Shown: piece after piece, positions 18,427 to 28,791 of the stretch
How positions within the stretch are numbered: the first letter of the stretch is position 1
Layout of the letters: every line of letters begins with the position of its first letter
Source: Histomonas meleagridis
Taxonomy: Eukaryota; Parabasalia; Tritrichomonadida; Dientamoebidae
Direction of reading: 5' to 3'
DNA: 64,000 nucleotides
NCBI GenBank assembly: GCA_020186115.1
Contig: WSYJ01000149.1
Span: 310,001 to 374,000 of the forward strand
Notes under the pieces: generated by a model
What the model was told of the DNA's origin: nothing
Database searches by the model: none
The model's input: the letters and a program-made list of their open reading frames with translations, nothing else
Position numbers and translations under genes: made by a program

Positions 18427-19623
18427 TTATTCATCCGTACCATAATAGAAGAATAGCGCTGCTGTTGATACCACTGCGACAATTTCGCTTCTTGGGTGTG
18501 CCTCGCACACTGTTACTCTTTTGTTAAAATCTTTACCAGGCTCAGGAGGTAGTCTTTGATTTCTTGCGCTTACAGCCTTATGCTTTGTCGCTTTTTGTCT
18601 TTTCCAATCCCAAGCAATATAATCCGCAGAATAACAACCAGTCACAATTTTATCTTTCGCCGTAAACGCAGTTCGAAATTGATCTTTCACATAATCCTCA
18701 CTTAAAAGATATTCCATCTGATTAGGAAACCATTGAACCTCAAGTTTCGCACATGGAGAATTAAGATTACGTATATCCCAGACTTGTAAATCGTTAAAGC
18801 GTCGCACTACAAAATTGTTTCCATCACGTGAAAATGATATACTTCCAATCATGCTGCATTCGTCTGAAAATTGTTGGCGTATTGAAAATTTTGATGTGTT
18901 TATGTCAAAAAGTGGCATCAGATTTTCTGCTTCTTGACGAAGATCATACATCTTGCAGAAGCCGCCGTCATTACCAACCATGAAAGTGGATGATTGATTC
19001 GGCTGTATACCAGATGCAGTGATTTCGGAATCTTGTTGAGATATTTTACAAAGACAAACAGATTTGATATCTCGTTCAATATCCCACAATTTAACACACG
19101 TTACATCAACCATAAGAAATGACCGTTGATCTGATAACGTCTGAAGATCGACGATGTACTCGGTTTGGATATCATTGAAAGTACGAATACATTCGGGGGC
19201 GTACTTTGTATCGCTACGTTGTGGCATGGGAAAAATGTATGTGTCTTTTAATTTGGTGTTCCATGCAATTCGTGGTGTGGAATTAAAGTGCCATAGTTTG
19301 GCATCATGGCTATTACAGGATATAAGGAGAGGATTAATAGTTTGTCGTGGAATCCATTTTAATGAATTTACTCTCATCTCGCTGATTTCGCTTCGGAAAT
19401 AATCAAACTGTGATTTATGTGCATGAATTTGATTAGAAAACGAAATGGTTGGTCTACCACTGCTTGAATATGTAAGTTTGAAAACTACCACCCTTCCTGC
19501 TTGATCACCTGATGCAAGAAATTGTCCATCATGACTGAATGCAAGTGTGGAAATGGTGTCGTCTGGTTTGAATTGAGACAGTGGAACATGATCACCGAAA
19601 GCAGCAAGGAATTTGAGGTTCAT
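18427..19623 (-). CDS. Protein phosphatase 2A regulatory subunit B (B55/PR55), WD40
   Basis: The 398-residue WD40 protein begins with the B55 opening FGDHVPLSQFKPDDTISTLAFSHDGQFLASGDQAGRVVVFK. It continues with the family-specific HKSQFDYFRSEISEMRVNSLKWIP (human: [22 protein letters not shown]). Further B55 blocks include FNDIQTEYIVDLQTLSDQRSFLMVD and the late KDQFRTAFTAKDKIVTGCYS. B55 forms a seven-bladed propeller on the PP2A scaffold and selects substrates, including mitotic ones. The protein is slightly shorter than animal B55 (about 447). The stop is followed by TAAAC. Confidence 0.93.
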   Translation of the reverse strand: MNLKFLAAFGDHVPLSQFKPDDTISTLAFSHDGQFLASGDQAGRVVVFKLTYSSSGRPTISFSNQIHAHKSQFDYFRSEISEMRVNSLKWIPRQTINPLLISCNSHDAKLWHFNSTPRIAWNTKLKDTYIFPMPQRSDTKYAPECIRTFNDIQTEYIVDLQTLSDQRSFLMVDVTCVKLWDIERDIKSVCLCKISQQDSEITASGIQPNQSSTFMVGNDGGFCKMYDLRQEAENLMPLFDINTSKFSIRQQFSDECSMIGSISFSRDGNNFVVRRFNDLQVWDIRNLNSPCAKLEVQWFPNQMEYLLSEDYVKDQFRTAFTAKDKIVTGCYSADYIAWDWKRQKATKHKAVSARNQRLPPEPGKDFNKRVTVCEAHPRSEIVAVVSTAALFFYYGTDE

Positions 19624-20036
19624 AGAATTATTTTTTTTTTGAATTGGAAAATTTGACCTTTTTACAACAAATCTGACTTCTCACTTCACATGAGACCGTT
19701 TATTATGTAAACTTAAGCTTAACTTTTGTTTTTATGTTGAATAGCTAATATTTTTTAATAGATTTTAAATCAATCGTTTCCTTTCATTGAAAATAAGACA
19801 ATTTTTTGTTCGATGGGGTATGATAAATTTAATGCTCGAAATTTAAATCGATAAATAATCGATATTTTATTAGAACACTTCCGCTTTTTATCGTAAAAAT
19901 ATTTTTCACAAAAAAACAATCAAGTTTTCTGGAAAAAGATGCATAAACATAAAATCTTTACTTTTGAAGTTCTTCAATCTAGCGGTTATGATCGGTATGT
20001 ATTGAAAAAATTCTAAACTGCTGATATTTATATTTA
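19624..20036. other. Divergent intergenic region
   Basis: AT-rich DNA between the B55 and DUF3447 starts, containing a near-palindromic ATCGATAAATAATCGAT at 19847-19863. No coding sequence is recognised. Confidence 0.45.
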
Positions 20037-21212
20037 ATGCTTCCATCAATCCAAACAATTCATACAATAGAAAGAATTATTTTTGATATTACTGAAGATA
20101 ATATAAAGCAAACAGTAGATTTAACTCTAGATTTATTTGAAAACCAATTTCCAGATTCATTTAATCTTCTTGTTTCTCAATTTTTATATTCGGCTTTTAT
20201 TTCAAAAGTATGTAATAAAAATCTTATTATAAATTATTTATTAATTTTAAATTCAAATGAAGAAGAAATATTCAAAACTAAAAATAATATTATTTATATA
20301 TTTAAACATTATTTACTCCAAAAGACTTCGCAAGAATCATATTTTCTTATAGCGAATATGATAAAACAAGAAATACTCGATGCAAGTTTTGTAAAAAATA
20401 TAAATTCTTTATATTTTGCACATTATAAAACATTAGAAGAAATTTTAAGAATGAAAGATTTAAAGTTTTATGATGAATTTATTTCAAATCTTGAAATTCT
20501 TTCTAAAAATGATTGGAAACTTCATAAAATGTTAATTGATGAAGGAGTTAATCCACTAATAATAACAAAAGTTTTACGAAATGATAATTTAGAACAATTA
20601 CAAGAAATATCATCACAAAAAAAATTTGATTTTAATCAATTCATTGAACCATCACTTTATGAAATATGTTCATTTGTAAACAAGAAATATGTATCATTAA
20701 TTGATTATTGTGCATTTTATGGATCATTTAAATGTTTTAAATATTTATTAATGAATGGGTCAAATGTAAATAATACATTAAAATATGCAATTGCTGGAGG
20801 AAACTTAGAAATTATTCGTTTATGTGAACAAAATATTTCATTATTATCTGAAGATCCAATTGAATGTTTCGAAACAGCAATAGAATTTCATCGAAATGAA
20901 ATTTTTTATTATTTTTATGAAAAGAATTTTGATCAAATATATGATTTAACTAAATTAGGTAGAAAATGTATCGATTTTAGTAACTATGAAATTTTTTCAT
21001 TTTTAGAAAAAGAAGGTATGGAAATAAATGATATGATCATAAAAAATATAGTAACAAATGGTAACACTTTCTTACTTAAAGATTATACTCAAAAGAATCA
21101 AATTCCAAACATATTAATATTTGCAATTCCATCTGGAAATCTTGAAATTGTTCAATTACTCCTTGAACAAGAAGAAATTGATATTAATACTAAATATATT
21201 TTGTTTCAGTGA
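20037..21212 (+). CDS. DUF3447/ankyrin-repeat protein (N-terminal ORF)
   Basis: The 391-codon ORF has the trichomonad DUF3447 layout: a helical N-terminal region (1-170), then LIITKVLRNDNLEQLQEISS, FNQFIEPSLYEI, VSLIDYCAFYGSFKCFKYLLMNGSNVN, KYAIAGGNLEIIRLCEQN (degenerate ankyrin repeats), and the first good repeat ending LLLEQEEIDINTKYILF. The frame stops at the first AT-rich spacer (21210-21212), and further repeats follow with spacers (separate entry). Paralogous to 39496-40608. Function unknown; ankyrin repeats usually bind proteins. Whether the downstream repeats join by splicing is the open question for this locus. Confidence 0.75.
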   Translation: MLPSIQTIHTIERIIFDITEDNIKQTVDLTLDLFENQFPDSFNLLVSQFLYSAFISKVCNKNLIINYLLILNSNEEEIFKTKNNIIYIFKHYLLQKTSQESYFLIANMIKQEILDASFVKNINSLYFAHYKTLEEILRMKDLKFYDEFISNLEILSKNDWKLHKMLIDEGVNPLIITKVLRNDNLEQLQEISSQKKFDFNQFIEPSLYEICSFVNKKYVSLIDYCAFYGSFKCFKYLLMNGSNVNNTLKYAIAGGNLEIIRLCEQNISLLSEDPIECFETAIEFHRNEIFYYFYEKNFDQIYDLTKLGRKCIDFSNYEIFSFLEKEGMEINDMIIKNIVTNGNTFLLKDYTQKNQIPNILIFAIPSGNLEIVQLLLEQEEIDINTKYILFQ

Positions 21213-22175
21213 ATATTTATACTTATTAATTGAAGCTCGTTTTCATAATTTGGAAATTATTCATATTATTTGAAACAGCACTTATTTATGCATCTAAATA
21301 TGGTCAAATTGAAATTGTTAAATTCCTTCTTAAACAAAAAAATATTGATATAAATGTAAAAGATGTTTATATATTATATTGGATATTTGTTTTAAATAAT
21401 TTTTATTTAATTTAAAAATTTTGGATTTATCTGATTTATTTAGAATTTATTTTAATTATTTTTAACAGCATTTCTATGGGCTATTTTATATAATCATATT
21501 GAAATCGTTAAATTATTTCTTGAGCAAAAAGAAATTAATGATACAAATGATATTTATTTACTTTATTGGATATTTACACTTAACATTTGTAGAAGGTCTA
21601 ATGTTTGCATCTCGATATGGACGTATTGATACAGTTAAATTCCTTATCAAGCAAAACAAAGTTGATCTAAATGCAAAAAATGTTTTTATTTTCTATAAAA
21701 TATTTGTTATAAAAATATGAAAATTATTTTAATTATCTGGAATTTATTTTAATAGTTTTGGACCGCATTAATGTGCGCATCTCGACATAATCAAATCGAA
21801 ATTGTTCAATTCCTTTTTAAACAAAAAGATATCGATATCAATGCAAAAGATATTCCAATATTTTATAGAAAATTCATTTTAATTTATCGATATTAATTTT
21901 AAATATTTGGAATTCATTTAAATAATTTTGGACAGCACTAATGCATGCATCTCGATTTGGTCAGTTTGCTGTGGTTGAATTCCTTCTTGAACAAAAAGAT
22001 ATTGATATAAATGCAAAAGACATTTCAACTTTTTATAGAAAATTTATTTTAATTTATTGAAATTAATTTTAAATAGTTGGAATTTATTTTAATTATTTAA
22101 AACAGCACTTATGCTTGCATCTGAAAATGGTCATATTAGGATAGTTAATTTACTTCAATCGATTCAATTCTAATT
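21213..22175 (+). repeat. Ankyrin module array, six modules
   Basis: Six ankyrin repeats continue the 20037 gene on the plus strand; all keep good codons (for example GLMFASRYGRIDTVKFLIKQNKVDLNAKN) but each is followed by an AT-rich spacer. Repeat starts (GCA of TAL or its equivalent) are at 21278, 21468, about 21595, 21765, 21935 and 22105. The last three intervals are exactly 170 bp; the first two are 190 and about 127. No single frame crosses a spacer. The last unit (ALMLASENGHIRIVNLLQSIQF) ends in a stop at about 22170, like a natural C-terminus. Confidence 0.8.
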
Positions 22176-22370
22176 TTAAAATCGAAATTAATCATCTAAA
22201 CTATGTTTGTAATATATAAATCCGACATTTTTTCAAAATTCTGATGTTTTGGGTTCAAAATCGAATAAGTTTGTTTTTAGTGCAAAATTGGAACTGCTCT
22301 CAATTTTTTATCGTCTTTTAGCTTCAGAACAAACCGAAAAAAGCATTGAAAACGAAAAAACGAGCTCCGT

Positions 22371-23831
22371 ATGAATAGTGAGGATTTGCCCCCTGTTCCT
22401 GGGGTTCTTCACAAGACTTCTCATGACGGAACCAAGGTAAGCTATGTAATTGGGGAGAAAGCTGGCTCTGGAGGTTTCGGTACTGTTTATGCAGGAGAAG
22501 AACTCCCATCTCATACACCAATTGCAATTAAATGCATCTCAAAAACACGCATCACAAGCGAAAGAATTAAGCGCAAAATTTTTAGCGAGGTTGATATTCA
22601 ACGTTCTCTTCATCATCCACATATAGTAGAATTTCGCGGGGTTTTTCAAGATGATAATTACATTTATATCCTTATGGAATATTGTCCCAATGGAACCCTT
22701 TTAGATATTCTCAGACAAAAACGTGTTTTCTCAGAAGATGAAGCAGCAGATTATTGTCGACAAATTCTTGAAGGTCTAGTTTACTTACATGACAATCATG
22801 TTATTCACCGTGATTTGAAGCTTCAGAATTTTCTACTTGATAGTGAATGGAAATTAAAAATTGCAGATTTTGGATTAAGTGCCAAAATCATTGATGACGA
22901 TGAAAAACGAATGACAATATGTGGCACTCCAGGATATCTTTCACCTGAAGTTATTGGTCATCGCGAAGGCCAAACTACTAGTGTTGATATATGGGCCACA
23001 GGTGTTTGTGCCTTTCTAATGCTTACAGGGCACCAACCCTTTCAGTCCAAAGATAAACATCAAACGCTTAAAAAGATTCGTCATGTTGCATATTCTTGGC
23101 CGGAAAATTGCGGAGTTTCTGAAGTCGCAAGAAACTTTGTAGATTGTCTTTTGCAACGTGACCCAGCCATGCGGCCACCAGCACGCGCCCTTCTCTCCCA
23201 CCCGTTCATCACTCGCCAGGTCACCGGCAGCTTGAACCGTTTTCCGGTTTTGTCAGAGCGACCGTTAACTCTTCCAAGCACATCAGTGCGAATTTGGTGG
23301 GATTATTCCCATCGTTATGGGCTAGCTTATTTACTACACAACAGTATTTGTGGAGCATGCTTTAATGATTCAACTCGGATCTTAATGACACCTGATGAAT
23401 CATTAGCACAATATTGGGACTCACCTCAAAAGCCAGCTCCTGAAATAATATCCATGAAAGGTATCGAGGAATCGCCACATCGAAAGAAACTACTTTTGAT
23501 CAAATATTTTGCATCTGAATTAAAACAAAAAGCAAATGAATTAACTGCACCTCCATTACGTATTAATATGCCAACAGATGTAATTGGACATGTTAAATAT
23601 TGGGCTAGAACTAACGATGGGGTTTTGTTTAGAATGGCAAATCGAGATATCCAAGCAAATTTTAGAGACCACACAAAACTGGTCATCGAATCTGCATCGA
23701 AAATTGTTTACTTTGACAACGCTAGCGAAGTAATAAAAGTGAATTTGTCGGACTTGAGCGATAAAGAAAAATACCATGAAATTAGAAAGAGATTCGCAAT
23801 TGTAAAAGAAATGGCTCAACATTTAGTATAA
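22371..23831 (+). CDS. PLK: Polo-like kinase
   Basis: The 486-residue product has an N-terminal kinase domain (about 24-280) with GSGGFGTV (32-39), Lys54, HRDLKLQN (146-153), DFG (166-168) and CGTPGYLSPE with the T-loop Thr186. Two polo boxes follow. PB1 starts VRIWWDYSHRYGLAYLL (306-322; Trp309 matches PLK1 Trp414). PB2 has ANFRDHTKLVI, where His434 and Lys436 match the PLK1 phosphopeptide pincer (His538/Lys540). So this is a PLK1-type kinase able to read primed phosphosites, acting in mitosis and cytokinesis. The linker between kinase and PB1 is short. The stop is in TAAA. Confidence 0.95.
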   Translation: MNSEDLPPVPGVLHKTSHDGTKVSYVIGEKAGSGGFGTVYAGEELPSHTPIAIKCISKTRITSERIKRKIFSEVDIQRSLHHPHIVEFRGVFQDDNYIYILMEYCPNGTLLDILRQKRVFSEDEAADYCRQILEGLVYLHDNHVIHRDLKLQNFLLDSEWKLKIADFGLSAKIIDDDEKRMTICGTPGYLSPEVIGHREGQTTSVDIWATGVCAFLMLTGHQPFQSKDKHQTLKKIRHVAYSWPENCGVSEVARNFVDCLLQRDPAMRPPARALLSHPFITRQVTGSLNRFPVLSERPLTLPSTSVRIWWDYSHRYGLAYLLHNSICGACFNDSTRILMTPDESLAQYWDSPQKPAPEIISMKGIEESPHRKKLLLIKYFASELKQKANELTAPPLRINMPTDVIGHVKYWARTNDGVLFRMANRDIQANFRDHTKLVIESASKIVYFDNASEVIKVNLSDLSDKEKYHEIRKRFAIVKEMAQHLV

Positions 23832-24060
23832 AGCACTTTTAGTGTTACGGAAATAAATTATATATATATTAAATTTTCCATTTTTTTTAAAATGACAAAC
23901 AATTTATTATGATAAAAATAATGTTTGAAATGCTTAAAAAGTCAAAACCTAAAGATGTTCATATTTTTTATTCATATTTATACAATTGATTTCAATAAAA
24001 ATTAAGAAGTTCATTTTGTTTAATATTTTTGGTGAAAATGGAACAGGGTGCCCCAAACCA

Positions 24061-24387
24061 ATGTCTCAACCACTGAAAGCAGAATGGATTCCTGCACATA
24101 TTAACTATGATGGACCTGCAAAGGTAAGTCAGTACTTTGATAGCAGAATTTCAGAAAACAAAAATGGACAATATATTGGATTTTTTAGAGGACATCAATT
24201 ATTTGGAAAGTATTTAGAACTTCCAGATGGTTACAAGCCTGTCATAGTAACAACAGATGAAGGTGAACTTAAAAAAATTGCTGATGTTGGACAAGTTAGA
24301 CTTTGGGATCTTGACACTCCTTCACTCGAATTTTCTCTTCAGTGCACTGATGTTATTAAAGTTAGCGACATTTTAGCAGAGGATTAA
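24061..24387 (+). CDS. RNASEH2C: Ribonuclease H2 non-catalytic subunit C
   Basis: From the Met at 24061 (MSQPLKAEWIPAHINYDGPAKV) the product is 108 residues. The pattern INYDGPAKVSQYF, FRGHQLFGKYLELPDGYKPVIV matches the RNASEH2C core (HDGPAPVSxYF...FRGRxLxGxxxxLPxGxxGxV). RNase H2 removes ribonucleotides from DNA; subunit C forms a triple-barrel heterodimer with subunit B that supports the catalytic A subunit. The frame is open upstream to 23986, but that part is Ile/Lys/Phe-rich and lacks similarity, so I use the inner start. No A or B subunit is in this window. Confidence 0.82.
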   Translation: MSQPLKAEWIPAHINYDGPAKVSQYFDSRISENKNGQYIGFFRGHQLFGKYLELPDGYKPVIVTTDEGELKKIADVGQVRLWDLDTPSLEFSLQCTDVIKVSDILAED

Positions 24388-24714
24388 TATATTAAACTTT
24401 TATTATTATTTCTAATTTTTAAAAATCATATCTTGTAATTTAAGTGAACTTGAAATCACTTTAATTCTAAAGCAACACTCATGACTTTTATTATACCTGG
24501 AATTTTAAAGCCATTATTTTGAAAAATTAATAAATGTTTAATTTAATATATTTCGATAAAACTAAGTAATACCTGAAAGGCACTCCTTCTATGCAAAAAA
24601 AACTATGAATTATTTTCTAGATTTTGATACAATGGTATTATTTTTTCTTGTTTTTCCAGTGATCAATAACCGCCTGACCATTTATTTTCAGAATTCCATC
24701 CAAGACGTCTTGAA
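24388..24714. other. Intergenic region
   Basis: AT-rich spacer; a 69-codon open frame at 24605-24814 overlaps the USP7 start in another frame and is not a gene. Confidence 0.4.
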
Positions 24715-27700
24715 ATGGAACCAATCATCCAAGAATACTCTTCACAAAGTGAAGGGGTATCTGCGCCAAATGAAACGGATTCTGGCTTCCATATCAAAGA
24801 AACGTGGAAATTAGAAAATTGGTCAAACGTCGAAAACGAGTTCAACCTTATTTGTCAGCATGGGGATTATACATTTAGTTTTACACTCACTAGATGCGAA
24901 TCAGATTTTGTAAAGATAACAGTTGAGATGCCGGAAGCCAAAGAAGAGAAGGAATTTTCATTTCAATTTTCAGTCATTAATGAAATACCAAAAGAAACAA
25001 CTACCAATCCAAATCCCATAAAATGTTCTTTTTCGGAAGGTCAAACCAAGCACACAATAAGAATTCCAGTTTTTCAAAGTGCAGTATCAAATATCCAGAA
25101 AGGATATATACATGATGACGTTGTTATTATCGAAATTGAGATTACATATACTCCCACAGTCAAAGTAATCCCAGTACAAACGCCAATATATCATGTTTCC
25201 GAGCCCGAAGTCATCCCATATGTTGGACTTCGTAACCAAGGTGCCACTTGTTACATGAATTCCATGCTTCAATCACTTTTCCACATTCCCGCGTTTCGCT
25301 TATTAATATATACCATGGATAGTACCATGCAAAACAAATCAGATGATCAAAACATCTGCTTAAATCTTCAACGATTATTTGGCCTTATGCAATTATCTGA
25401 TTCGCCAGTCTCAACCAAATCATTAACGCGTTCATTTGGTTGGAGTGATTCAGATAGTTTTATCCAACATGACATCCAAGAGTTTTGTCGAGTTTTATTA
25501 GATAATCTTGAAGAGAAGATGAAGAAGACCAACTTGGAAGGTCGGATTCCCGATTTATTTCGTGGGGAATCACGTTCATTCATCAGATGTCGTAATGTTG
25601 ATTACGAGAGTTCACGTAGTGAATATTTTTATGATTTACAACTTGACGTTGTGAATTGTAATTCCCTTGAAGAATCATTTGTGAAGTATGTTGAGCATGA
25701 AGAATTAGATGGCGACAACAAATATGATACAGAAGAATATGGGAAACAAGAAGCAGATATGGGCGTCGAATTCATTGAGTTTCCGAAAGTATTACATTTA
25801 CATTTACGAAGGTTTCAATATGACTTTAATTATAATCGGATGACGAAGATAAATTCATATTTTTCATTTCCAAAGACTATTGATTTAAAGCCATATTTAA
25901 TACAGACAGAAGAGAATCAAGACGAAGATTGGGAATATGAATTATTTGGTATATTAGTTCATTCTGGTTATGCATATGGAGGACATTATTTTGCATATTT
26001 AAGAACTACTCCAGAAGAAAAATGGTATAAATTTAATGATTCGAGTGTATCAATAGCTACTGAAGCAGAAGCAATTGATAATAACTTCGGAGGTGTTGAT
26101 AAATATAGCACGAGTAATTATGAACGTACATATTCGGCATATATGTTAATATATATTAAACAAAGTGAAATCCAAAATATTTATCATCCAATTTCGAATG
26201 ATGATATACCGAAATCAATCATAGATTATTATCATGATTTCTTAACAAAGAAGAAAGAAAAAGAAGAAAAAAGATATCAAATACAAAATACATTACATAT
26301 TGGTTTAGTAGATGATACAATATTAGAATATAATGCACAAAATAATAACTTTTCATTTAAGACAAAGAAATTTTTATGTGAAAAATTCGATGTTAAACGT
26401 TATGATAAATGTGAATATTTATATGCACAAGTCGAACAACAAATCAAGAAATCCGAGTTTAAGTTATGTTTAATTGAACATTATAATACTATTAAATGTA
26501 TATTACCTAATTCTTCTAATACATTAAATCAATATATATCATTATATTCAAGTAAAGATGTGTTAATATTTGTATATTATTATAAGAATGAATTATTACA
26601 TGAAGAAACTCCAAATGATGAATTAATATTTGAATATGATTCTGATGATGAAGATGATTATTTTAGTAATACAAATTACAAGAAAATTATTTTGTTCGTT
26701 TATACTTATTTATGGAATAATTATTTTCCGATACATTACTTGTTTTCAGTAATAATTTCAATCGATGATAGCCCTGAAAAAATTTTGGAAATTTATCGAA
26801 TGAAATTTAATATGCCGCCTGAAGCGCCTTTAAAATGTTTCTTTATTAGTAATAATGAAATAGAAGAAAATGTTAATATGAATGATTTGTTCTCGAAGAG
26901 TTCTGCAATGATCTTAATACAACCAAATCATATAACTCAAATAAATCGTAAAATTAAATTTAAAGATATCTCAAAGTATGGGAAAGTAATTGATAACAAA
27001 TCGACGTATTTAAAAATTTTAAATCAAAACCCTTTAAACCCAATAAATTATTTGGATTATTGTAGAAATACTTTCGAAATTAAAGTCACATATTTAAGTA
27101 ATGAAAAAAAAGTTAAAAACGTTGTAGTGCCTGAAACTATATCATTTTTGAAATTTAAAATTTTTTTGGCAAAATGTTTTAATATTAAATTCGATTATAA
27201 ATTCGATTTAATATTAATTTATTTGACAGCAAAACAAGAGTTTATAGAAAGTGACGATGAAATACCATATGAAATTTGCACGAGGGCAAAAAGTATTGAA
27301 TTCCACTTCTTCAGAAAAATATCAATTGAATGCTTTACTTATACAAAACGATTATTAATATACTTCGTCTTAGCAAATGGGGAAACTAATGACGTTCATG
27401 TGATTTATCCAAAAAGATTAAGTATTAGAGCTATCATTCATGACATACGTCAAAAATTCGAATTAAAACTTAATCATCCTCCTTTAAGACTTTTATTAAT
27501 GCAGAAAAGAAATGTAATCGAAAGAATTTGTCCTGAAAATAGCTTTGTTAGTGATATACCACATAATCCTTTACGTTTGGAATACATTCCAGATGATCAA
27601 ATAGAATTAAATGAAGGTGAATGGTTAATTCCAACAATGAATGTTTGGGATTATGATGATACAACCATTAAATTTAACCAAAGATATCCACCAAAAGTAT

Positions 27701-27999
27701 TTAAAGTTATTCCTGGTGAAATGTTCGGCGAAACGAAAATTAGATATTTTCAATGTTTGGGTATACAAGAAGACAGATATGACGAGGTGAAAGAAATTAG
27801 GTTTTATTATAATGATGCAAACTCATTACAATTACTTTATGATAATTCAGTGTTGTCAGATTTTAGTCCTTATGGTGCAAGGTTAAGAGTGGTATTCCCC
27901 ATGTCTTCTCAAAGAGAAATTAGTAGACCATCTCAAATTCTCCCTCGAATAACAACTTCCTTCTCAACGAGGAGTTCATCCGTCAAAATTTACAATTGA
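24715..27999 (+). CDS. USP7-like ubiquitin-specific protease
   Basis: The 1094-residue length is close to USP7 (about 1100). Residues 28-148 form a MATH/TRAF-like region (ETWKLENWSNVENEF...). The catalytic domain starts at YVGLRNQGATCYMNSMLQSLF (nucleophile Cys179), has the QHDIQEFCRVLLDNLEEKMK block, and ends with the His box YGGHYFAYLR (His424) and KWYKFNDSSVS (Asp442). The remaining 600 residues carry USP7-type ubiquitin-like segments (the VFKVIPGEMFGETKIRYFQCLG region). It should cleave ubiquitin from substrates, probably in the nucleus. All catalytic residues are intact. Unlike animal USP7, the middle section is very Asn/Tyr/Ile-rich. Confidence 0.92.
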   Translation: MEPIIQEYSSQSEGVSAPNETDSGFHIKETWKLENWSNVENEFNLICQHGDYTFSFTLTRCESDFVKITVEMPEAKEEKEFSFQFSVINEIPKETTTNPNPIKCSFSEGQTKHTIRIPVFQSAVSNIQKGYIHDDVVIIEIEITYTPTVKVIPVQTPIYHVSEPEVIPYVGLRNQGATCYMNSMLQSLFHIPAFRLLIYTMDSTMQNKSDDQNICLNLQRLFGLMQLSDSPVSTKSLTRSFGWSDSDSFIQHDIQEFCRVLLDNLEEKMKKTNLEGRIPDLFRGESRSFIRCRNVDYESSRSEYFYDLQLDVVNCNSLEESFVKYVEHEELDGDNKYDTEEYGKQEADMGVEFIEFPKVLHLHLRRFQYDFNYNRMTKINSYFSFPKTIDLKPYLIQTEENQDEDWEYELFGILVHSGYAYGGHYFAYLRTTPEEKWYKFNDSSVSIATEAEAIDNNFGGVDKYSTSNYERTYSAYMLIYIKQSEIQNIYHPISNDDIPKSIIDYYHDFLTKKKEKEEKRYQIQNTLHIGLVDDTILEYNAQNNNFSFKTKKFLCEKFDVKRYDKCEYLYAQVEQQIKKSEFKLCLIEHYNTIKCILPNSSNTLNQYISLYSSKDVLIFVYYYKNELLHEETPNDELIFEYDSDDEDDYFSNTNYKKIILFVYTYLWNNYFPIHYLFSVIISIDDSPEKILEIYRMKFNMPPEAPLKCFFISNNEIEENVNMNDLFSKSSAMILIQPNHITQINRKIKFKDISKYGKVIDNKSTYLKILNQNPLNPINYLDYCRNTFEIKVTYLSNEKKVKNVVVPETISFLKFKIFLAKCFNIKFDYKFDLILIYLTAKQEFIESDDEIPYEICTRAKSIEFHFFRKISIECFTYTKRLLIYFVLANGETNDVHVIYPKRLSIRAIIHDIRQKFELKLNHPPLRLLLMQKRNVIERICPENSFVSDIPHNPLRLEYIPDDQIELNEGEWLIPTMNVWDYDDTTIKFNQRYPPKVFKVIPGEMFGETKIRYFQCLGIQEDRYDEVKEIRFYYNDANSLQLLYDNSVLSDFSPYGARLRVVFPMSSQREISRPSQILPRITTSFSTRSSSVKIYN

Positions 28000-28089
28000 A
28001 AATTTGAACAAAAAACGATCAGACCAATCAAACAAACTTACTCAAATCGAAAGTGAACTTCCTCAAAAATAAACGTATAAAATATTTTT

Positions 28090-28791
28090 ATGTGCGGTAG
28101 ATTCGCTTTAAATAGAGCACTTGCACAAATCAGAAGAGTTGCTGGTGTTCAAAACGTGAATACAAATGGAAAGACTTTTACTCCTTCTAATAACATTTCC
28201 CCAGGATCAGTTGCACCAATTGTTACAGCTGAGGAAATTTCTCTTTTATTATGGGGTACTCAGGTTTTAACTAACACAGTTATTAATGCTCGCGTTGAAA
28301 CTGTTATGAAAAAATTCCAAAATGATATCACTCAAAGAAGATGTGTTGTTCCAGCTGATGGATATTTCGAATGGAACAAGGAGAAACAGCCATATTTCTT
28401 CCATAAGCAAAATGATGAAATTATGTTCCTTGCTGCATTTTATAATCAAAGAGGAGAATTTGTTATTTTAACAAGAGAAGCAACAAAACAAGTTAACTCT
28501 ATACACCATAGAATGCCAATCATCTTTGGAATTGATCAATTAGCGTTATGGTCAAGTCCAAAATGGGAAATCTTGATCAAAGAAAATGAACCAATAGTTT
28601 CATTTTATCCTGTTTCAAGACTTTCTCTTCGTCCAGGATATACTGGTGCTGAATGTATTGCACCAATTAAAGTTGAAACAAAAGTTCAAAAGTCATTATT
28701 AGATATGCTTAAAACTAAAGAAACAAAACCAAAAATAGAAGAGATTAGTAGAAGTACAACAGACAAAGAACGCAGTACGACAGAAATTTAA
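28090..28791 (+). CDS. HMCES: SRAP-domain protein (HMCES/YedK family)
   Basis: The 233-residue product begins MCGRFALN, so after Met removal Cys2 is the catalytic residue that crosslinks to abasic sites. Further SRAP signatures are RRCVVPADGYFEWNKEKQPYFF (catalytic Glu in YEW/FEW), FVILTREATKQVNSIHHRMPIIF (active-site His in HHRMP) and the late VSFYPVS. HMCES shields abasic sites in single-stranded DNA and is protease-like. The Ser/Thr/Lys-rich C-terminal tail (from about 210) may carry regulatory motifs; I see no clear PIP box. Confidence 0.95.
   Translation: MCGRFALNRALAQIRRVAGVQNVNTNGKTFTPSNNISPGSVAPIVTAEEISLLLWGTQVLTNTVINARVETVMKKFQNDITQRRCVVPADGYFEWNKEKQPYFFHKQNDEIMFLAAFYNQRGEFVILTREATKQVNSIHHRMPIIFGIDQLALWSSPKWEILIKENEPIVSFYPVSRLSLRPGYTGAECIAPIKVETKVQKSLLDMLKTKETKPKIEEISRSTTDKERSTTEI

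Noticed and set aside
22245-22275. GGGTTCAAAATCG resembling a tRNA B box
   Set aside because: No matching A box, acceptor stem or anticodon arm at the right distance. No tRNA or rRNA gene was found anywhere in the window.
24125-24175. GTAAGT...TTTCAG resembling a short intron inside RNase H2C
   Set aside because: The segment is in frame, codes for the conserved VSQYF part, and removing it would destroy the family match.
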